Below, piece after piece: positions 34,856 to 44,300 of a stretch of DNA of 64,000 nucleotides. The translations under genes and the position numbers were made by a program. The stretch lies in NCBI RefSeq assembly GCF_004362045.1, contig NZ_SNWX01000011.1, positions 23,791 through 87,790 on the forward strand, read 5' to 3'. Source of the stretch: Halanaerobium saccharolyticum (GTDB taxonomy: Bacteria; Bacillota; Halanaerobiia; Halanaerobiales; Halanaerobiaceae). Position 1 is the first letter of the stretch. Each line of letters opens with the position of its first letter. The notes under the pieces were generated by a model, which was not told where the DNA came from, did not search any database, and saw only the letters and a list, made by a program, of their open reading frames with translations.

Positions 34856-36196
34856 TTAATTGAAAAATGGTAGATTAAAGCCTCCACCTTTTTTCATTTT
34901 ACCATTGTTTAATTGTTTCATCATTTTTTTAGTCTGTCTGAACTGCTTGAGAAGACGATTTACTTCCTGAATACTGGTACCACTACCCTGAGCAATTCTT
35001 TTGCGGCGGGAACCATTGATTACCTCTGGGTCTCTGCGTTCTTCTGGAGTCATTGAAGAAATAATTGCTTCAATATAGTCAAGCTGTTTATCATCAACCT
35101 GCATATTTTTAAGCTGTTTTGCTCCACCAAGACCAGGTATCATACCTAAAATATCTTCCATAGGACCCATATTTCTTACCTGTTCCATCTGCTCCATAAA
35201 ATCTTCTAAAGTAAATTCATTTTTTCGCAGTTTTTCTTCCAGGGCTTTTGCCTTCTCTTTGTCAATACTTTTTTCTGCCTTTTCGATTAAACTTAAAACA
35301 TCACCCATCCCTAAAATACGCGAAGCCATTCGATCGGGATGAAATGTTTCTAAATCAGCAAGTTTTTCTCCTGTACCGGCAAACTTAATTGGCTTCCCTG
35401 TGATTGCTTTAATTGATAAAGCAGCACCACCGCGGGCATCACCATCCATCTTGGTTAAAACAATTCCATCTATATCAAGGCGCTGATCAAAATTTTTCGC
35501 AACATTAACAGCATCCTGACCGGTCATTGCATCAACAACTAAAAGTATTTCATCTGGACTCACTTCAGATTTAATTGATTCCAGTTCTTCCATCATTTCC
35601 TGATCAATATGCAGGCGTCCTGCTGTATCAAGAATAATCGTGTCACAGTTATGAGTGGAAGCATAATTGATACTGCCTTTAGCAATATCAACTGGATTAC
35701 TGTCTTCACCCATGGAGAATACCGGTAAATCCAGTCTTTCTCCCAGAACCTGCAGCTGTCTAATAGCTGCCGGACGATAAACATCTGCCGCAACCAAAAG
35801 TGGATTTTTACCATCTTTTGATAACTTGCGGGCCAGTTTACCTGCACTGGTAGTTTTACCAGAACCCTGAAGTCCCACCATCATAATAATTGTTGGAGGT
35901 TCAGGTGAGATAGCAATATCTTCTTTACTGCCCCCCATTAAATTCTGCATTTCTTCGTTTACAATTTTTATAACATGCTGGCCGGGAGTTAAACTTTCCA
36001 TCACTTCCTTACCAACAGCTCTATCTTCAATTCTAGAAATAAAGTCTTTTACAACTTTATAGTTAACATCTGCTTCTAAGAGGGCCATTTTAACCTCTTT
36101 TAGAGCAGCCTTAACATCTTTTTCTGACAGTTTACCCTTTCCTCGTAACTTATCAAAGGTATCCTGCAGTTTTTCAGCCAGATTGGAAAAAATCAT
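34856..36196 (-). CDS. ffh: Signal recognition particle GTPase Ffh
   Basis: SRP54 homologue that binds signal sequences and 4.5S/scRNA and docks with FtsY. The NG domain has GLQGSGKTTSAGKLARKL, LDTAGRLHIDQEM and TKMDGDARGGAALS. The methionine-rich M domain has RIAQGSGTSIQEVNRLLKQF. Length 446 is normal. AGAGGAGG precedes the ATG. The stop codon TAA lies inside the right target duplication of the IS, so the insertion left the reading frame intact. ylxM is immediately upstream. Confidence 0.97.
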   Translation of the reverse strand: MIFSNLAEKLQDTFDKLRGKGKLSEKDVKAALKEVKMALLEADVNYKVVKDFISRIEDRAVGKEVMESLTPGQHVIKIVNEEMQNLMGGSKEDIAISPEPPTIIMMVGLQGSGKTTSAGKLARKLSKDGKNPLLVAADVYRPAAIRQLQVLGERLDLPVFSMGEDSNPVDIAKGSINYASTHNCDTIILDTAGRLHIDQEMMEELESIKSEVSPDEILLVVDAMTGQDAVNVAKNFDQRLDIDGIVLTKMDGDARGGAALSIKAITGKPIKFAGTGEKLADLETFHPDRMASRILGMGDVLSLIEKAEKSIDKEKAKALEEKLRKNEFTLEDFMEQMEQVRNMGPMEDILGMIPGLGGAKQLKNMQVDDKQLDYIEAIISSMTPEERRDPEVINGSRRKRIAQGSGTSIQEVNRLLKQFRQTKKMMKQLNNGKMKKGGGFNLPFFN

Positions 36197-36208
36197 AATA
36201 TACCTCCT

Positions 36209-36553
36209 CTAGAGGATCGATTTAATCGATTCCAGTTTTTTACGTAAATCTTCATTTTGGTCTTCAGCTAAGAGACCCTTAGCCGCCATCATATTCTCTA
36301 AGTCATTTATATTTTTTCTTATTCGATTATACTTTTTTAACAAACCTAACTTAGCCTCATAATTTTCGAGACTTTCCTCACTTCTATGCAGATGATCATA
36401 AACACCCTGCCGGCTGATACCAATATTATCAGCAATTTCGGCCAGAGAAAGATCATTATAGAAGTAACTTTTAATAATCTGCTGCTGTTTTTCTGTCAGC
36501 ATAGACCCATAAAAATCAAATAACATTGTAATTTTAATAGTTTTCTTTAACAT
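36209..36553 (-). CDS. ylxM: UPF0122 helix-turn-helix protein YlxM
   Basis: SRP-associated protein of 114 residues with a sigma-70 region 4-like helix-turn-helix: SMLTEKQQQIIKSYFYNDLS followed by EIADNIGISRQGVYDHLHRS. In streptococci YlxM modulates SRP activity. The start is ATG 36553, served by AGGTGG 6 nt upstream; an upstream in-frame ATG at 36622 has no ribosome binding site and would run through a hairpin. It lies 12 nt before ffh as usual, but ftsY is displaced by the acyl/biotin module. Confidence 0.92.
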   Translation of the reverse strand: MLKKTIKITMLFDFYGSMLTEKQQQIIKSYFYNDLSLAEIADNIGISRQGVYDHLHRSEESLENYEAKLGLLKKYNRIRKNINDLENMMAAKGLLAEDQNEDLRKKLESIKSIL

Positions 36554-36559
36554 AAAAAC

Positions 36560-36591
36560 CACCTGTAAAGTTAAATTACTTAACACAGGTG
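36560..36591 (-). promoter_or_regulatory. Hairpin overlapping the ylxM ribosome binding site
   Basis: In minus-strand RNA, CACCTGT pairs with ACAGGTG and, inside, GTTAA pairs with TTAAC. The 3' arm contains the ylxM Shine-Dalgarno AGGTG, and GTTTTTATG follows. It could lower ylxM translation, terminate part of the upstream transcript, or both. The structure is seen; the role is inferred. Confidence 0.5.
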
Positions 36592-36623
36592 CTAGTATAT
36601 GATATTTTGGAGCTTTTGTCAAG

Positions 36624-37982
36624 CTAAAATTTCAAAATATCTGTTAATTTTTTTCTGTCTAACTTTCCGCTTTTCATTTTTGGCAGTTCTTTAATAAAAT
36701 GGATTTTGTCTGGTAAATATTCAGTTTTTAAATTTTCTCTGCAGTATTTATAGACTTCTTTTATCTTTAAATCAGGATTTGTTTTGACTATTACAGCAAC
36801 TAAAAGTTTGTCTTTTAAATAATCATCTACAGCAAATACAGCTGCTTCGGCAATTTTGTTATTAATTTTCAAGACAGATTCCAGCTTATAAGGATTTATT
36901 TTATTTCCAGCTCTATTTATAATATTGTCCTTTCGACCTGATAAGTAAAGATACGGCCCTTCAAAATAACCCAGATCATTAGCTGAAGCCTGAGGACGAT
37001 AGTCTGGAGCAAGATAGGGACTTTTAACCCAGACTTCATTATTTTTAATTTCAATATCTACCCCGGGAAAAGCTCTCCCCACAGTTCCTCTGTTTTTTAA
37101 TAATTCCTCATAATAAGCACAGCTAACATAACTCAATTCACTTGCTCCATAAAATTCGCATATTTCTGCCTCAGGAAAAAACGTTTTTAGTTTTTTAAGT
37201 GTTTCTAAATCCATTTTTGAGCCAGCAGTTACTATGCTTTTAACCTTATTAATAGATTGTGTAATTTCTTTTAATAAAATTCGGTAATGAGCAGGAACCA
37301 TAAAAAGTGCATTAATTTCTTTTTCTGCAATAATTTTTAACCAGTGCCTGGGAAAAATTGACTCAGAAAAAACAACAGTTCCACCAGCAGCAAGTAGTTG
37401 TAGTATATTATTTAAATTACCAGTATAAACTACAGATCCTGTAATTAATAATTTACTGTTTTCATTGAAAGAAAATATTTCTTTTTGAATCTCAAAGGCA
37501 GAGGTCCAGCTTTGATGATCTCGCCAGATAACTTTAGTTTCTCCTGTACTTCCAGAACTGAGAGCACCTAAAAATATATCCTCTTTTTTAGGTTTTAACA
37601 ATTGATCATTAGCTTTAATATTAATATTTTCTGCCATCAATTCTAAATTCTCATTTATTGTTATTCTCTTACTTTCTATTATTGAAACTGGTCCCACTTT
37701 TTCTATTATATTTTCCTCTTCCTTATCTGATAAATCAGCTTTAATTAAAATACTAACTAAATTGGCTCTGGCAGCTCCGTAAAGATAAAGAAGCGTATTT
37801 GTTGGGTTATTTGCTTTTATGATCACTTTATCTCCTGCTGAAAATTTTTGAGATAAATTTAGAGAAATACTTCTGATCTTTAGACTCAATTCTCTGTAAT
37901 TGATTTTTTGATTATCCTTAATTAAAGCAATTTTTTCCGGAGTTCTCTCTGCATACTCTAAAACTTTATCATAAATTAACAT
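36624..37982 (-). CDS. AMP-dependent acyl-CoA ligase (YhfT-like)
   Basis: ANL-superfamily adenylating enzyme that would activate a carboxylic acid as acyl-AMP and acyl-CoA. The phosphate loop LSSGSTGETK is at about residues 141-150. FYGASELSYVSCAY is the A5-type motif, GYFEGPYLYLSGRKDN the hinge region, and the C-terminal catalytic lysine is in PKMKSGKLDRKKL (about residue 440). At 452 residues it is shorter than most acyl-CoA synthetases. It is last in a bioY-thiolase-ligase series that matches the B. subtilis yhfUTS operon, so a fatty acid or pimelate-like substrate is a reasonable inference. Confidence 0.8.
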   Translation of the reverse strand: MLIYDKVLEYAERTPEKIALIKDNQKINYRELSLKIRSISLNLSQKFSAGDKVIIKANNPTNTLLYLYGAARANLVSILIKADLSDKEEENIIEKVGPVSIIESKRITINENLELMAENINIKANDQLLKPKKEDIFLGALSSGSTGETKVIWRDHQSWTSAFEIQKEIFSFNENSKLLITGSVVYTGNLNNILQLLAAGGTVVFSESIFPRHWLKIIAEKEINALFMVPAHYRILLKEITQSINKVKSIVTAGSKMDLETLKKLKTFFPEAEICEFYGASELSYVSCAYYEELLKNRGTVGRAFPGVDIEIKNNEVWVKSPYLAPDYRPQASANDLGYFEGPYLYLSGRKDNIINRAGNKINPYKLESVLKINNKIAEAAVFAVDDYLKDKLLVAVIVKTNPDLKIKEVYKYCRENLKTEYLPDKIHFIKELPKMKSGKLDRKKLTDILKF

Positions 37983-37991
37983 AAATTCTCC

Positions 37992-39155
37992 TTATCCAAT
38001 CTTTTTAATTAATGTTCCAACTCCCTGTCCTCCTGCAGCTCCCATAGCTGCCAGTCCATATTGACCATTAATCTTTTTTAAAGACTGTAATAAATGAAGT
38101 AAAATAATAGCACCAGAAGCTCCATAAGGATGACCATAGGCCAGAGCTCCTCCTAAAATATTCACTTTAGCAAGGTCCAGACCAAGTTCCTGGCTGCAGG
38201 CCAGTATTTTTACTGCAAAAGCCTCATTTATTTCTACAGCGTCAAGCTCAGAAATATTTAGATTTTTTTCGGCAAGAATATCTCTAACAACCGGAACTGG
38301 TCCCATTGGTGAAAGATTTGGGTCTACACCTCTGGCCCTTCCCATAATGAATTCTGCCTCTGCTTTTAAATTATTTTTTCTTAAAAAAGACTCTGAAACA
38401 AGAACAACAGCAGCAGCTCCATCATGAGTTAAACATGAGTTGCCAGCTGTAATTTTCCCATCTTCTTTAAAAACAGGCCTCAATCTTTTTAAAAGCTGAT
38501 AAGAAATATTTTTTCTTATTCCCTCATCTTTATCAATTACTTGATTTCTAGTATTTTTAACAGGCAGCAGTATATCATCTAAGTCTCCTTCAACTTGTGC
38601 CCGAAAAGCCTTTTGATGACTGTTAATTGCCCACCTATCCATTTCTTCTCTACTAATATTATCATATAATTCAGCTACATTTTCTGCTCCAATACCCATT
38701 TCAGGATCTCCAATTTCTGCAGGTGAAAAAAATGCTCTTGCAAGAAAATCGCTGTTTTCTTTAGATCTGGGATCATTTTTATTCAATTTCTTCTTTATTT
38801 CAAGACTGGTGCTCTCCAGTCCTCCGGCAACTATGATTTCAGACTGACCGGACATTATTAAGGCAGCTGCCATATTAACTGAAGTTAAAGCTGAACCACA
38901 CTGAAAATCAATGGTAGCTGCTGGGACAGAAAGCGGCCAGCCAGCCTTTAAAACCGATAAACGGGCAATATTGCCTCCCGGACCAACAGCATTTCCCAGA
39001 ATAACCTGATCAATCTCTGCAGGCTCCAGCCTGTATTTTTTTATTAAAGCATTAAGCACTTCAGCAGTTAAATCTTCTGGCAGCATTTTTTTAAAATTAC
39101 CACCAGTTTTTCCAATTGCTGTCCTCAAACCACCTAAAATATAAACTTTTTCCAT
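37992..39155 (-). CDS. Thiolase-family protein lacking the C-terminal catalytic Cys (YhfS-like)
   Basis: Thiolase-fold enzyme of 387 residues. The acyl-accepting cysteine is Cys86 in TIDFQCGSALTSVNMAA, the NEAF motif is in AVEINEAFAVKIL, and the histidine motif is AYGHPYGASGAIILLH. The usual final CxGGGQG motif is replaced by MGAAGGQGVG, with Gly at the position of the proton-shuttling cysteine (about residue 372). A classical thiolysis/Claisen cycle may therefore be altered. It lies 1 nt after bioY and 9 nt before the ligase gene, so the three are one unit. Confidence 0.82.
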   Translation of the reverse strand: MEKVYILGGLRTAIGKTGGNFKKMLPEDLTAEVLNALIKKYRLEPAEIDQVILGNAVGPGGNIARLSVLKAGWPLSVPAATIDFQCGSALTSVNMAAALIMSGQSEIIVAGGLESTSLEIKKKLNKNDPRSKENSDFLARAFFSPAEIGDPEMGIGAENVAELYDNISREEMDRWAINSHQKAFRAQVEGDLDDILLPVKNTRNQVIDKDEGIRKNISYQLLKRLRPVFKEDGKITAGNSCLTHDGAAAVVLVSESFLRKNNLKAEAEFIMGRARGVDPNLSPMGPVPVVRDILAEKNLNISELDAVEINEAFAVKILACSQELGLDLAKVNILGGALAYGHPYGASGAIILLHLLQSLKKINGQYGLAAMGAAGGQGVGTLIKKIG

Positions 39156-39156
39156 T

Positions 39157-39699
39157 TTAATATCTGTTTCCTAAACTTTTATTAATTCTAATTCCCAGAT
39201 AAGCAGCCAGTACTGCTTTAAATAAATCTCCCGGTATAAATGGTAGGCTGCCAGCAAGAAAAGCTTCTTTTAATCCCATTCCAGTTGCCTGACTTAACCA
39301 GATAAAGCCCAGAAGATGAATTATAATAATCCCACCTGTGATCACACCTGCTAAAACCTGCCAGAAATTATCTTTATTTTTTGTCAGGATACTAATGATA
39401 ATACCACCAATCAAAAAGCCAATCAAATAGCCACCTGAGGGGCCAAATATTACACCCAGACCCGCTCTACCACCAGAAAAAACTGGAATACCAGCAATTC
39501 CTAAAAGTAAAAATGTACCAATTGACAGGGCTGTCTCCTGAGTCGACAATATTACCGCTGCTGCCATAACAGCCAGTGACTGAGCTGTAATTGGAACCGG
39601 ACTAAAGGGTAAAGGTATAGTTATATAGCTTAAAACACTAATCAATGCCGTAAATAATGCCGAATAAGTCAAATTTTTAACACTTATTTTTTTGAGCAT
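39157..39699 (-). CDS. bioY: Biotin ECF transporter substrate-binding protein BioY
   Basis: A 180-residue membrane protein with six hydrophobic segments. PLPFSPVPITAQSLAVMAAA and GGRAGLGVIFGPSGGYLIGF are the BioY signature, which binds biotin for the ECF energising module. ATG 39699 overlaps the upstream MaoC-like gene by 23 nt. It is followed by a thiolase and an AMP ligase, the order known from BirA-controlled yhfUTS of B. subtilis. No clear BirA operator was found beside it. Confidence 0.93.
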   Translation of the reverse strand: MLKKISVKNLTYSALFTALISVLSYITIPLPFSPVPITAQSLAVMAAAVILSTQETALSIGTFLLLGIAGIPVFSGGRAGLGVIFGPSGGYLIGFLIGGIIISILTKNKDNFWQVLAGVITGGIIIIHLLGFIWLSQATGMGLKEAFLAGSLPFIPGDLFKAVLAAYLGIRINKSLGNRY

Positions 39700-40387
39700 T
39701 TAAATTCTCCTTTATGCTTATTTCGAAATTAACTTTATTATCTACTAAACCCAAAAATCTATTTTTTTCAATCTCATTTAAATATATACTTTTATCAGCT
39801 CTGCTCGGTCTAAAATACTTAATTTTTATTTTTTTAGCAAATCTGTTTCTTGCTGCTAAAAAATCTTCAAAAGTTAACAAAATCAACATTCCCTGAACTA
39901 CAGGATCAGAATTTAAATGAATAGAATTCAAATCACCACTTAAATCTGCAAAACTTGCTATTTCTTCTGTGCTAAAATTTCTCCAGCTAAAACTTTCTTT
40001 TGTAATAAATTCTTTTTTATAATTTTGATTTTGTAAATTATTTAATTTTGGATTTCTGGTCTTTATCAATTTTGAATTTAAAACCACTAGAGTATTATTT
40101 TTAAAACCAACAGTTGATTTTAATTTTAAATAAGAAAAACTATTTAACTCTCTTTCAGACATTATATCTGAATTTAGAGAAAAATCCATCCCTAAAGATG
40201 GATTTTGATTAATCATAATCTCCTGTTCAGCCAGATAATATTCAGATTCAACATCTTCAGCAAGTAAGGCCAGAGAATAGATTCCAGCCAGCACAGCTGG
40301 AATTCTGAAGTCCCAGTCAAATTTAAGTTTAAATTTTTTCTTCCATTTAGCTAATAATAAACTATCAATAGTAATTTTACTCTTCAT
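39677..40387 (-). CDS. MaoC-like hotdog-fold dehydratase
   Basis: A 236-residue protein whose C-terminal half carries the MaoC/R-hydratase motif FADLSGDLNSIHLNSDPVVQ, with the catalytic Asp152, Asn154 and His157 pattern and VVQGM afterwards. The N-terminal half is probably a degenerate second hotdog. An (R)-specific enoyl-CoA hydratase role in acyl-chain metabolism is inferred. ATG 40387 overlaps the ftsY stop by 11 nt; an in-frame ATG at 40459 would lie deep inside ftsY. It overlaps bioY at its 3' end, tying it to the biotin/acyl module. Confidence 0.68.
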   Translation of the reverse strand: MKSKITIDSLLLAKWKKKFKLKFDWDFRIPAVLAGIYSLALLAEDVESEYYLAEQEIMINQNPSLGMDFSLNSDIMSERELNSFSYLKLKSTVGFKNNTLVVLNSKLIKTRNPKLNNLQNQNYKKEFITKESFSWRNFSTEEIASFADLSGDLNSIHLNSDPVVQGMLILLTFEDFLAARNRFAKKIKIKYFRPSRADKSIYLNEIEKNRFLGLVDNKVNFEISIKENLNAQKNKC

Positions 40388-41300
40388 TACTGAAAAGTGC
40401 CTCGATAAATTCTTCTGGATCAAAATTCTGCAGATCCTCTGCTGCTTCTCCAACTCCAATCAATTTAATCGGAATCTGAAGTTCATTCTTAACTGCAATT
40501 ACAATACCACCCTTAGCAGTACCATCAAGTTTGGTTAAAGCAACTCCATCCACATCTACTGCCTCATTAAACAGTTTTGCCTGAGAAATTGCATTTTGAC
40601 CGGTGGTGGCATCTAAAACCAGGAGAACTTCAACTCCGGCGTTAATTGCTGCTGCTTCCCTATCAATCACCCTTTTTACTTTTTTAAGCTCTTCCATTAA
40701 GTTAGTCTGAGTATGCAGGCGCCCTGCTGTATCAACAATCAAAAGATCAACATCTTTAGCTCTGGCAGATTGAACTGCATCATAAGCTACTGCGGCTGCA
40801 TCTGATCCTTCCTGCTGGGAAATCACATTAACTCCCAGACGATCCCCCCAGATCTGCAGCTGCTCAATTGCTCCAGCCCTAAAAGTATCTCCAGCTGCCA
40901 GCATAACTTTTTTGCCTTCTTCCTTATGGCGGCCGGCAATTTTGGCAATAGTAGTTGTTTTCCCGGCCCCATTAACACCTACAACCATGATTATATTTAA
41001 ATTATTATCAAAATTAAAGCCGCCTTCATCATTCTGCAGCATACTTTTAAGCTCTTTCTGAAAATATTCCATCAGTTCTTCCGGTTCAGTTATTTCTTCT
41101 TCTTCAACATCTTCTTTTAATTTCTCTATTAAAGCAAAGGTAGTTTTTACCCCGACATCTGCCTGAATAAGTACTTCTTCCAATTCTTCGAATAATTCAT
41201 CATCAATATTTGTTCTACCGGTAAAAATACTGCTGACCCTATTTACAAAACCTTCTTTTGTTTTTTTTAGTCCATCTTTTAATCTCTGTAAAAATCCCAC
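40377..41300 (-). CDS. ftsY: SRP receptor GTPase FtsY
   Basis: Membrane-associated docking partner of Ffh. The short N-terminal A region (FLQRLKDGLKKTKEGF) leads to the NG domain with VVGVNGAGKTTTIAKIAG, DLLIVDTAGRLHTQTNL and GVALTKLDGTAKGGIVI. Length is 307, the compact Gram-positive form. The start is GTG at 41300, placed directly after the smc stop, with AAGGAGG inside the smc end. The smc-ftsY order is standard. Confidence 0.96.
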   Translation of the reverse strand: MGFLQRLKDGLKKTKEGFVNRVSSIFTGRTNIDDELFEELEEVLIQADVGVKTTFALIEKLKEDVEEEEITEPEELMEYFQKELKSMLQNDEGGFNFDNNLNIIMVVGVNGAGKTTTIAKIAGRHKEEGKKVMLAAGDTFRAGAIEQLQIWGDRLGVNVISQQEGSDAAAVAYDAVQSARAKDVDLLIVDTAGRLHTQTNLMEELKKVKRVIDREAAAINAGVEVLLVLDATTGQNAISQAKLFNEAVDVDGVALTKLDGTAKGGIVIAVKNELQIPIKLIGVGEAAEDLQNFDPEEFIEALFSNEE

Positions 41301-44300
41301 TTATAAAGCCTCCTTGATATATTGATCATTAAATTCTTCTGCCTGATCCAATTTTAAAGAGACCAGACGTGATACCCCTGATTTTTCCATTGTTACCCCA
41401 TATAGAGAATCAACCTCAGTCATCATATAGCGGCGGTGAGTAATAATAATAAATTGAGCTACTTTAGCATATTTTTTAATAAAACTGGCAAAACGGACGA
41501 TATTAACATCATCCAGAGGAGCATCAATCTCATCCAGCACATAAAAAGGGCTCGGTTTAACCTGGATAAAAGCAAAGATTAAGGCAATTGCTGTTAAAGC
41601 CCTTTCTCCACCTGAAAGCAGTGATAAACTTTTAAGAGTCTTACCCGGCGGCTGAGCATGAATTTCAACCCCGGTCGTTAATAATTCCTCCGGCTCACTC
41701 AATTTAAGTTCGGCCTTTCCGCCCTGAAATAGAGCTTTAAAAACCTTAGAAAACTCTTCTTTAACCTGATAAAAAGTTTCGGCAAACATTTTTTCCATTG
41801 ATTCTTCAATATCAGAAATCACTAATTCTATTGAATTTCTGGCATGCTTTAAATCATCCTGCTGTTCATGTAAATAATCCAGTCTTTCCTTTAGCTCAGC
41901 AAATTCCTCTACTGCTGCCTCATTAACAGGATGTAAACTGTCCATCTTCTTTTTTAGAACCTTGATTTTTGACTCAACCTCAGCCTCATCCTCATCCTTA
42001 ATTTCAATTAAATTACTTTCATCAATTTCTGCAGGTTCTAAATTATAATCTTCCAGCAGTATAGATTTAATATTAGTCAGTTTGTCATCTAATTTAGTAT
42101 ATTTTAAGTCCAGTTGATGAAAATTATCTTTAATTTTATTTAACTGCTGCTGCAGTTCTTTTGCCTGCTTTTCTTTAACTTCAACTTCTTTTTCTAAGTT
42201 TTTAACCTCTGTAGTTAATTCTTCTTTTCTCTGCTTTAACTCTTTTCCCACAGACTCCAGTTCTTTTTTCTTCTGCTGCAGTTTTACTCTACGATCAGAT
42301 ATTCTTTCTAAATCACTGCTTATTTCTTTTATCTCTTCTTCTCTATTCTTAATTTCTTCAATTTTAAGTTCTAAACTTCTTTTTACTTCCTTTAATTTTT
42401 CCTGAGCATTATTTCTTTTTTCAGAAATTCTGGCACCATCAAGCTCCAATTCCTTTAACTGAGGTTCGAGCTCAGTTAAATTTTCTTTCTTAATATTTAA
42501 AGCAGCTTTTAAATCATTAATTTCCGACTTTAAGCTTTTATTTTTTTCTTTTAATTGCTTAATTTTATTTTCTTTAGCTTCAATTGAATCTTTGTTATTT
42601 TTTAGGCTGTTATCAAGTTCTGAAAAATTGTTCTGTCTTAAATCTTTATCTGATTTTAATTCTACCAGAGTTTCTTCAACTCTATTTTTACGGTTAAGAA
42701 TATTATTTTCTTCCATTTTTAAAGATTGCACCGCAGATTTTAAAGCTTCCAATTTTTCTCGTTTCTGGTCCAGTTCTTTTTTATTAGTTTCTAATTTTTT
42801 AACCAGTGCTTTTCCTTTCTGCTGCAGCCTGCTTTTTTTCGTTTTAAGATCTTCTATTTTACGACTGCGGCCGATTAAATCTCTGCTGTTGCTGGAACTG
42901 CTCCCTCCCGAAATAGCTCCACCGGGATAAACTACATCTCCCTCGGTAGTAACTATCCGGAAATTACGCTTAATATTTTTGGACATCTGAACAGCATGAT
43001 TCAGATTATCACTGACCACAATCTGTCCCAGAAGAAAGTTGAATACATTCTCTAAACGATCCGGAAAATCAACAAGATCAACAGCCAGGCCTATAAATCC
43101 TCTCTGCTCAGCCAATTTTTCTAAATAATGATCTCCCAGACGGGAACCATTAACCATATTTAAAGGTAAAAAGGTAGCTCGACCTTTTTTGTTTTGTTTT
43201 AAATATTTTACAGCATCACGGGCTGTCTGATCATCTTCAACAATAATATTCTGCATCTTTGCTCCCAGAGCAGTTTCTATAGCTTCTTCATATTCTGCTT
43301 TTACCGATACTATTTCTGCAACAACATCAATTATCCCACTAAATTTTTCTCGCTGCTCTAAGAGACTGCGCACACCATTATAATAACCTTCATAACTTTC
43401 CTGCATTTCTTCCATTAGCTGCAGCCGAGAATTATAATGCTGATAATCTTCTTTTGTTTTTAAAAGCTCATCTTTGCCGGCTTCTAAAGCCTGGCTTTCT
43501 TTACTGATTTTTTCTTTCAAACTATCTAAATCTAATTCTTTTTGAGTGATCTGCTCTCTAATTGCAGTTAATTCTTCCCTGATCTGAGCCGTTTTTTCTG
43601 ATTCAATTTTTATTTTAGCATCAATTTGATTTTGATCTGCAGATATTTCCTGCAGCCGGTCATTTGAAATCTCGACTCTTTCTTTCAATCTTTCTAAAAC
43701 AGAATTCTCATCCTGAATTTTTTTCTTATTTGCTTCTATTGCATTTTCCTTAGCTTCTATTTGCTGGCTGAGCGATTCTATCTGTTCTTGATTCTGATTA
43801 ATATTTTTTTTCAACTTATCTATTTCAACCTGAATATTCTGCTGATCAGAATTTAACAGTTCAAAATTTTCTTGAGCCTGTTTAACCTTTTCCTGCTGCA
43901 GCTTACGAGCTTCTTTTAACTCAGCAATTTTCTGAGTTGAATTTTCTTTATTTTCCAGATAATTGTTTTTTCTCTCTTCCATTACATTAAGATTATTATT
44001 GAGTTCATTAACTTTATTTTGATTCTGAAAATAATTATTGCTGACTTCTTCTTTTTTGTTTTTGAGAGATTTTAACTTATCTTTAGCATTATCAAGCTGA
44101 TAGGAGAGAGCATTATAGCTGCTTTCTTTTTCATTTAATTTTTTCTCTACAGTCTCTCTTTTCTGGCTCAATCGATTAAATTCTTCTGAATGTTCTTTCC
44201 ACTGTTTATTTAATAAACTGATTTCTAAATCCGAAAGTTGATTTTTATAGCCCTTATATTTTTTTGCTTTTTCAGCTGCCTTTTCTAAAGGATCGTGTCT

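Noticed and set aside
39699..40387. BirA operator for the bioY module
   Set aside because: Only a lone half-site (GTTAACAA-like) occurs within the MaoC-like coding sequence; no paired TTGTTAAC/GTTAACAA arms were found.
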